Part shown: positions 6,364 to 8,524 of the stretch, piece after piece
Numbering within the stretch: the stretch's first letter is position 1
Layout: every line of letters begins with the position of its first letter
Source: Spirochaetaceae bacterium
GTDB lineage: Bacteria > Spirochaetota > Spirochaetia > B11-G9
Direction of reading: 5' to 3'
DNA length: 8,524 bases
Assembly (NCBI GenBank): GCA_030600745.1
Contig: JAUVLL010000124.1
Location: 1-8,524, forward strand
Made by a program: the position numbers and the translations under genes
Notes under the pieces: generated by a model
Told to the model about the DNA's origin: nothing
The model's input: the letters and a program-made list of their open reading frames with translations, nothing else
Database searches by the model: none

Positions 6364-7428
6364 ATGAATAAAATAGTCTTGAAGGCTGAGGATCTGGATG
6401 GTTATCTTACTGTTGAAGACAGAAACAATATAAAGCAGCTTGATGATTTTTATGCAGAAGCTACCGGCTCATTCGAGATTCTTTCTTCATCCCATAATGA
6501 AGAACGCCTTAAGAAAGAGAAAAAACGTCTTATTGGTTTATATGATTCCATGGGGCAGTTGATGCAGGAAATTGCTTCAAAAGAGGAGCATCTGCATATC
6601 TACCCTTTTGATACCCCTGTCGAAAATCATGGTGAAGCTTCCAGGTTAATTGCAAAGCTGCGAAACAGAAAAACTCAGCATCAGGAATTTGTATATTATA
6701 TACAGAGGGCCTATGAATTGCTTTTTAATCTTGCCTATGGAGAAAAAAGTAGAACAGGAAAGAAAAATTATTTAATTATTGATACACCTGTAACATACCC
6801 TGTACAAAATTATGCAGTGCATAAAATTCCTGATGTTGATCACCTTGTCGAAAATACGGTGATGTGTGTTATGCTCCGCGGAGCTCTTCTTCCCTCCATG
6901 ATTATGAGTAAAGAAATTGAGGAATATTCATCTTCCAACTATGTTACTCCTTTTGCTCTGTTTAAGATAAAGAGAGATGATTCCAGGCGTGAACATAATA
7001 TGGAGTATGTTCTGGATTTAGATAAATCTTTCTATAATCTGGAAGAACTGAATGGTAAAGATTTGATTTTTGCTGATCCCATGAGCGCCACCGGCGGGAG
7101 TCTGGTTACTAACTTGAAATATATACTTGATCAGGGAGTAAAACCCAATTCTATAAAATGTTTCAATGTTATATCAGCTTTAAAGGGTTCTCTCCGGGTT
7201 ATAAGAGCAATTGAAAATGTGGAGATATATACACTCTGGATGGATCCTGTATTAAATGATCTGGCATACATAGTTCCGGGACTTGGTGACGCCGGTGATC
7301 GTTTAAATGGTGAGGATGTGAGCGATTACCCACGAAATATTATTCAGTTGGTTGCTGATTACGGTACAAATATTGCTTCTCTTTATCGGGCTCAACTCCG
7401 GAAAATAGAAGAGACCGTACTGGGGTAA
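6364..7428 (+). CDS. upp: Uracil phosphoribosyltransferase-like protein with N- and C-terminal extensions
   Basis: 354 residues; UPRTases are usually about 210. The UPRT-like domain spans roughly 88-316. It carries the PRPP-binding motif DPMSATGGS (238-246, family DPMLATGGS) and the uracil-binding segment YIVPGLGDAGDRL (302-314), almost identical to the family. The PRPP-contacting loop usually written LRAGL reads LRGALLPS (171-178), a notable change. The family reaction is uracil plus PRPP giving UMP and pyrophosphate in the cytosol, for pyrimidine salvage. Residues 1-85 are an added charged, helical and possibly coiled-coil region (NEERLKKEKKRL at 45-56), and about 38 residues follow the uracil motif. 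No signal peptide. It begins 5 nt after the barrel stop and ends 2 nt before the TPR gene, so the three genes form an operon. UPRT homology is secure; uracil as substrate is less so, and a regulatory or altered-specificity role is possible. Confidence 0.85.
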   Translation: MNKIVLKAEDLDGYLTVEDRNNIKQLDDFYAEATGSFEILSSSHNEERLKKEKKRLIGLYDSMGQLMQEIASKEEHLHIYPFDTPVENHGEASRLIAKLRNRKTQHQEFVYYIQRAYELLFNLAYGEKSRTGKKNYLIIDTPVTYPVQNYAVHKIPDVDHLVENTVMCVMLRGALLPSMIMSKEIEEYSSSNYVTPFALFKIKRDDSRREHNMEYVLDLDKSFYNLEELNGKDLIFADPMSATGGSLVTNLKYILDQGVKPNSIKCFNVISALKGSLRVIRAIENVEIYTLWMDPVLNDLAYIVPGLGDAGDRLNGEDVSDYPRNIIQLVADYGTNIASLYRAQLRKIEETVLG

Positions 7429-7430
7429 TT

Positions 7431-8417
7431 TTGAGTAGTAATCAGATAGTTTTAATTAAAAGAGTTTTTATCCATTCTGCAATTTTATTGATTTTATTAT
7501 CTTCCTGTTCTTCCTTTGGTTATAAAGAAGAATTAGTCGAAGCTTATTACAATTTGGGTAATGCTTACAGTGATCTTGGGATGCTGGATGACTCCGCTGC
7601 AGTGTTCACACGTGCGCTTCAGATTGATCCATCATTTCCCAGTGCTGCATACAATCTGGGTATTGTTCATATTCAATCCGGATCTTATAAACAGGGTATC
7701 GCTGTTCTTACTGATCTGTTAAAGAAAAATCCTGAGAATATTCTTGTTATGAAGATTCTGGCCTGGGGTTATTTTAAAGAAGGTGATATCCATAAGGCCA
7801 TAGAAACCTATAAGTCGATACTAAAAATTGACAGTTATAACAGGGATGTTTTAAATAATATTACTATTCTGATGATACATGACAGCCTGTATGAAGAGGT
7901 TTATCCATATCTTGTTAAATTGGAATCGATTGGAGATGCCAGCAGCAATACTCTCTATAATTTGGGAATAGCTGAAAGGGAATTGGGGATCTCTTCCGGT
8001 GCTGTGTGGTTTGAAGCTGCCTATGAGAAAGATAAGACTGTGAAGGAATTTCTTACAGCTCTTATAGATGCTCTTAAAACTGAACGCAGATATTCAAGAG
8101 TTATTGAATATTACGATATTCTTTTAGAGATGGATCCCAATCCTGAATTTCTTTTTGATAAGGCTTTTATTCTCTTAACAGCTATTGAGGATTATAATCT
8201 TGGTATACCAGCTCTTGAAGAAGCCATGAAGGGAGGGTTTTCTGATTCAGAAAGAATAGATGAACTTAAGTTTTATCCGGATCTTCTGGATGTTGATCGG
8301 ATCTTAAGTATATTTATAAGTTATCCGCTGCAATCTCCCGGAATCCAGGATCAGGAGACAGAGACAAAGAGTTGCCCTGAGGAGGTTCTGCTGGAGGATC
8401 CAAAGACTCTGGATTAA
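7431..8417 (+). CDS. TPR-repeat lipoprotein
   Basis: 328 residues starting at TTG (7431). A GGGG ribosome site (7422-7425) sits 5 nt upstream, overlapping the end of the UPRT-like gene, and no ATG occurs before the signal peptide, which supports the TTG. Hydrophobic residues 17-23 lead to the lipobox LLSSC, with lipidated Cys26. Tetratricopeptide repeats follow: about 37-70 (EAYYNLGNAYSDLGMLDDSA..), 71-104 (SAAYNLGIVHIQSGSYKQGI..), 105-138, then degenerate repeats around 170-205 and 205-240. After about residue 300 there is a short acidic, Pro/Glu-rich tail. TPR lipoproteins serve as scaffolds in envelope assembly; the partner here is unknown, though the same-operon barrel at 5564 is a natural candidate. 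The last 104 nt overlap a convergent minus-strand gene, so the tail may be poorly constrained. Confidence 0.88.
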   Translation: MSSNQIVLIKRVFIHSAILLILLSSCSSFGYKEELVEAYYNLGNAYSDLGMLDDSAAVFTRALQIDPSFPSAAYNLGIVHIQSGSYKQGIAVLTDLLKKNPENILVMKILAWGYFKEGDIHKAIETYKSILKIDSYNRDVLNNITILMIHDSLYEEVYPYLVKLESIGDASSNTLYNLGIAERELGISSGAVWFEAAYEKDKTVKEFLTALIDALKTERRYSRVIEYYDILLEMDPNPEFLFDKAFILLTAIEDYNLGIPALEEAMKGGFSDSERIDELKFYPDLLDVDRILSIFISYPLQSPGIQDQETETKSCPEEVLLEDPKTLD

Positions 8418-8524
8418 TACCACAAATTTTGGAACAGTATATTTTATTATCAGTTCTTGAGGCTATGAAGTAACTTCCACATACAATGCACGTTTTATAA
8501 AAGTATAAACATTCATTGGAGCAG
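8314..8524 (-). CDS. Zinc-ribbon-like protein, C-terminal part (runs off right edge)
   Basis: The minus-strand frame is open from the right edge (codons from 8523 downward) to a TAA at 8314-8316, giving 69 residues with the N-terminus outside the window. It reads CSNECLYFYKTCIVCG, then SYFIASRTDNKIYCSKICG, that is cysteines at 1, 5, 12, 15, 30 and 34. The C-x2-C-G...R-x-D-x-K-x-YCS-x2-C pattern is the common small bacterial zinc-ribbon module (compare CxxCGKxFxxxRxDxKYCSxxC). The tail after it (Pro/Ser-rich, about 35 residues) lies within the 3' end of the TPR gene, a 104-nt convergent overlap. Whole-protein function cannot be judged; such ribbons occur in nucleic-acid-binding and other zinc proteins. 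Chance occurrence of this motif in an antisense frame is unlikely, and the region 8418-8524 has no other gene. Confidence 0.7.
   Translation of the reverse strand, partial: CSNECLYFYKTCIVCGSYFIASRTDNKIYCSKICGINPESLDPPAEPPQGNSLSLSPDPGFREIAADNL

Overview
The window looks like chromosomal DNA from a free-living or host-associated spirochaete (Spirochaetota), with moderately AT-rich base composition. Four things point that way. Lipoprotein signal peptides have the relaxed SSC lipobox usual in spirochaetes. Two outer-membrane barrels resemble the FadL-like/UPF0164 proteins known from Treponema. Envelope genes are dense, and the tRNAs lack an encoded CCA. The assignment rests on protein-family resemblance read by eye, without a database search.

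Layout: (1) 1-870 is the 3' part of a radical-SAM tRNA methylthiotransferase, best matched to MtaB. Its stop codon lies inside a near-perfect palindrome (865-897). (2) 1022-2977 is a two-gene unit, an acidic lipoprotein followed 9 nt later by a FadL-like barrel, closed by a strong terminator at 2999-3028. (3) 3136-4949 repeats that plan with a second lipoprotein and a second, divergent FadL-like barrel. (4) 5009-5305 is a compact tRNA unit: consensus promoter, tRNA-Lys(UUU), tRNA-Glu(UUC), terminator. (5) 5306-5563 is non-coding. It holds a small islet with inverted and direct repeats, lying between two exact copies of a 20-nt piece of the tRNA terminator. (6) 5564-8417 is a tight operon of a small beta-barrel protein, an extended uracil-phosphoribosyltransferase-like protein, and a TPR lipoprotein that starts at TTG. 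(7) On the minus strand, a cysteine-rich zinc-ribbon-like gene enters from the right edge and ends inside the 3' end of the TPR gene.

As a whole the window is an envelope-biogenesis neighbourhood broken by a tRNA pair. The most notable feature is the repeated lipoprotein plus FadL-like-barrel cassette, which suggests that each lipoprotein is a dedicated partner of its barrel, perhaps in uptake of hydrophobic substrates. That function is inferred from gene pairing and fold resemblance. The second notable point is the cytosolic UPRT-like enzyme, with an extra N-terminal helical region, placed between two envelope genes. The third is the uncharted convergent zinc-ribbon gene at the right edge.
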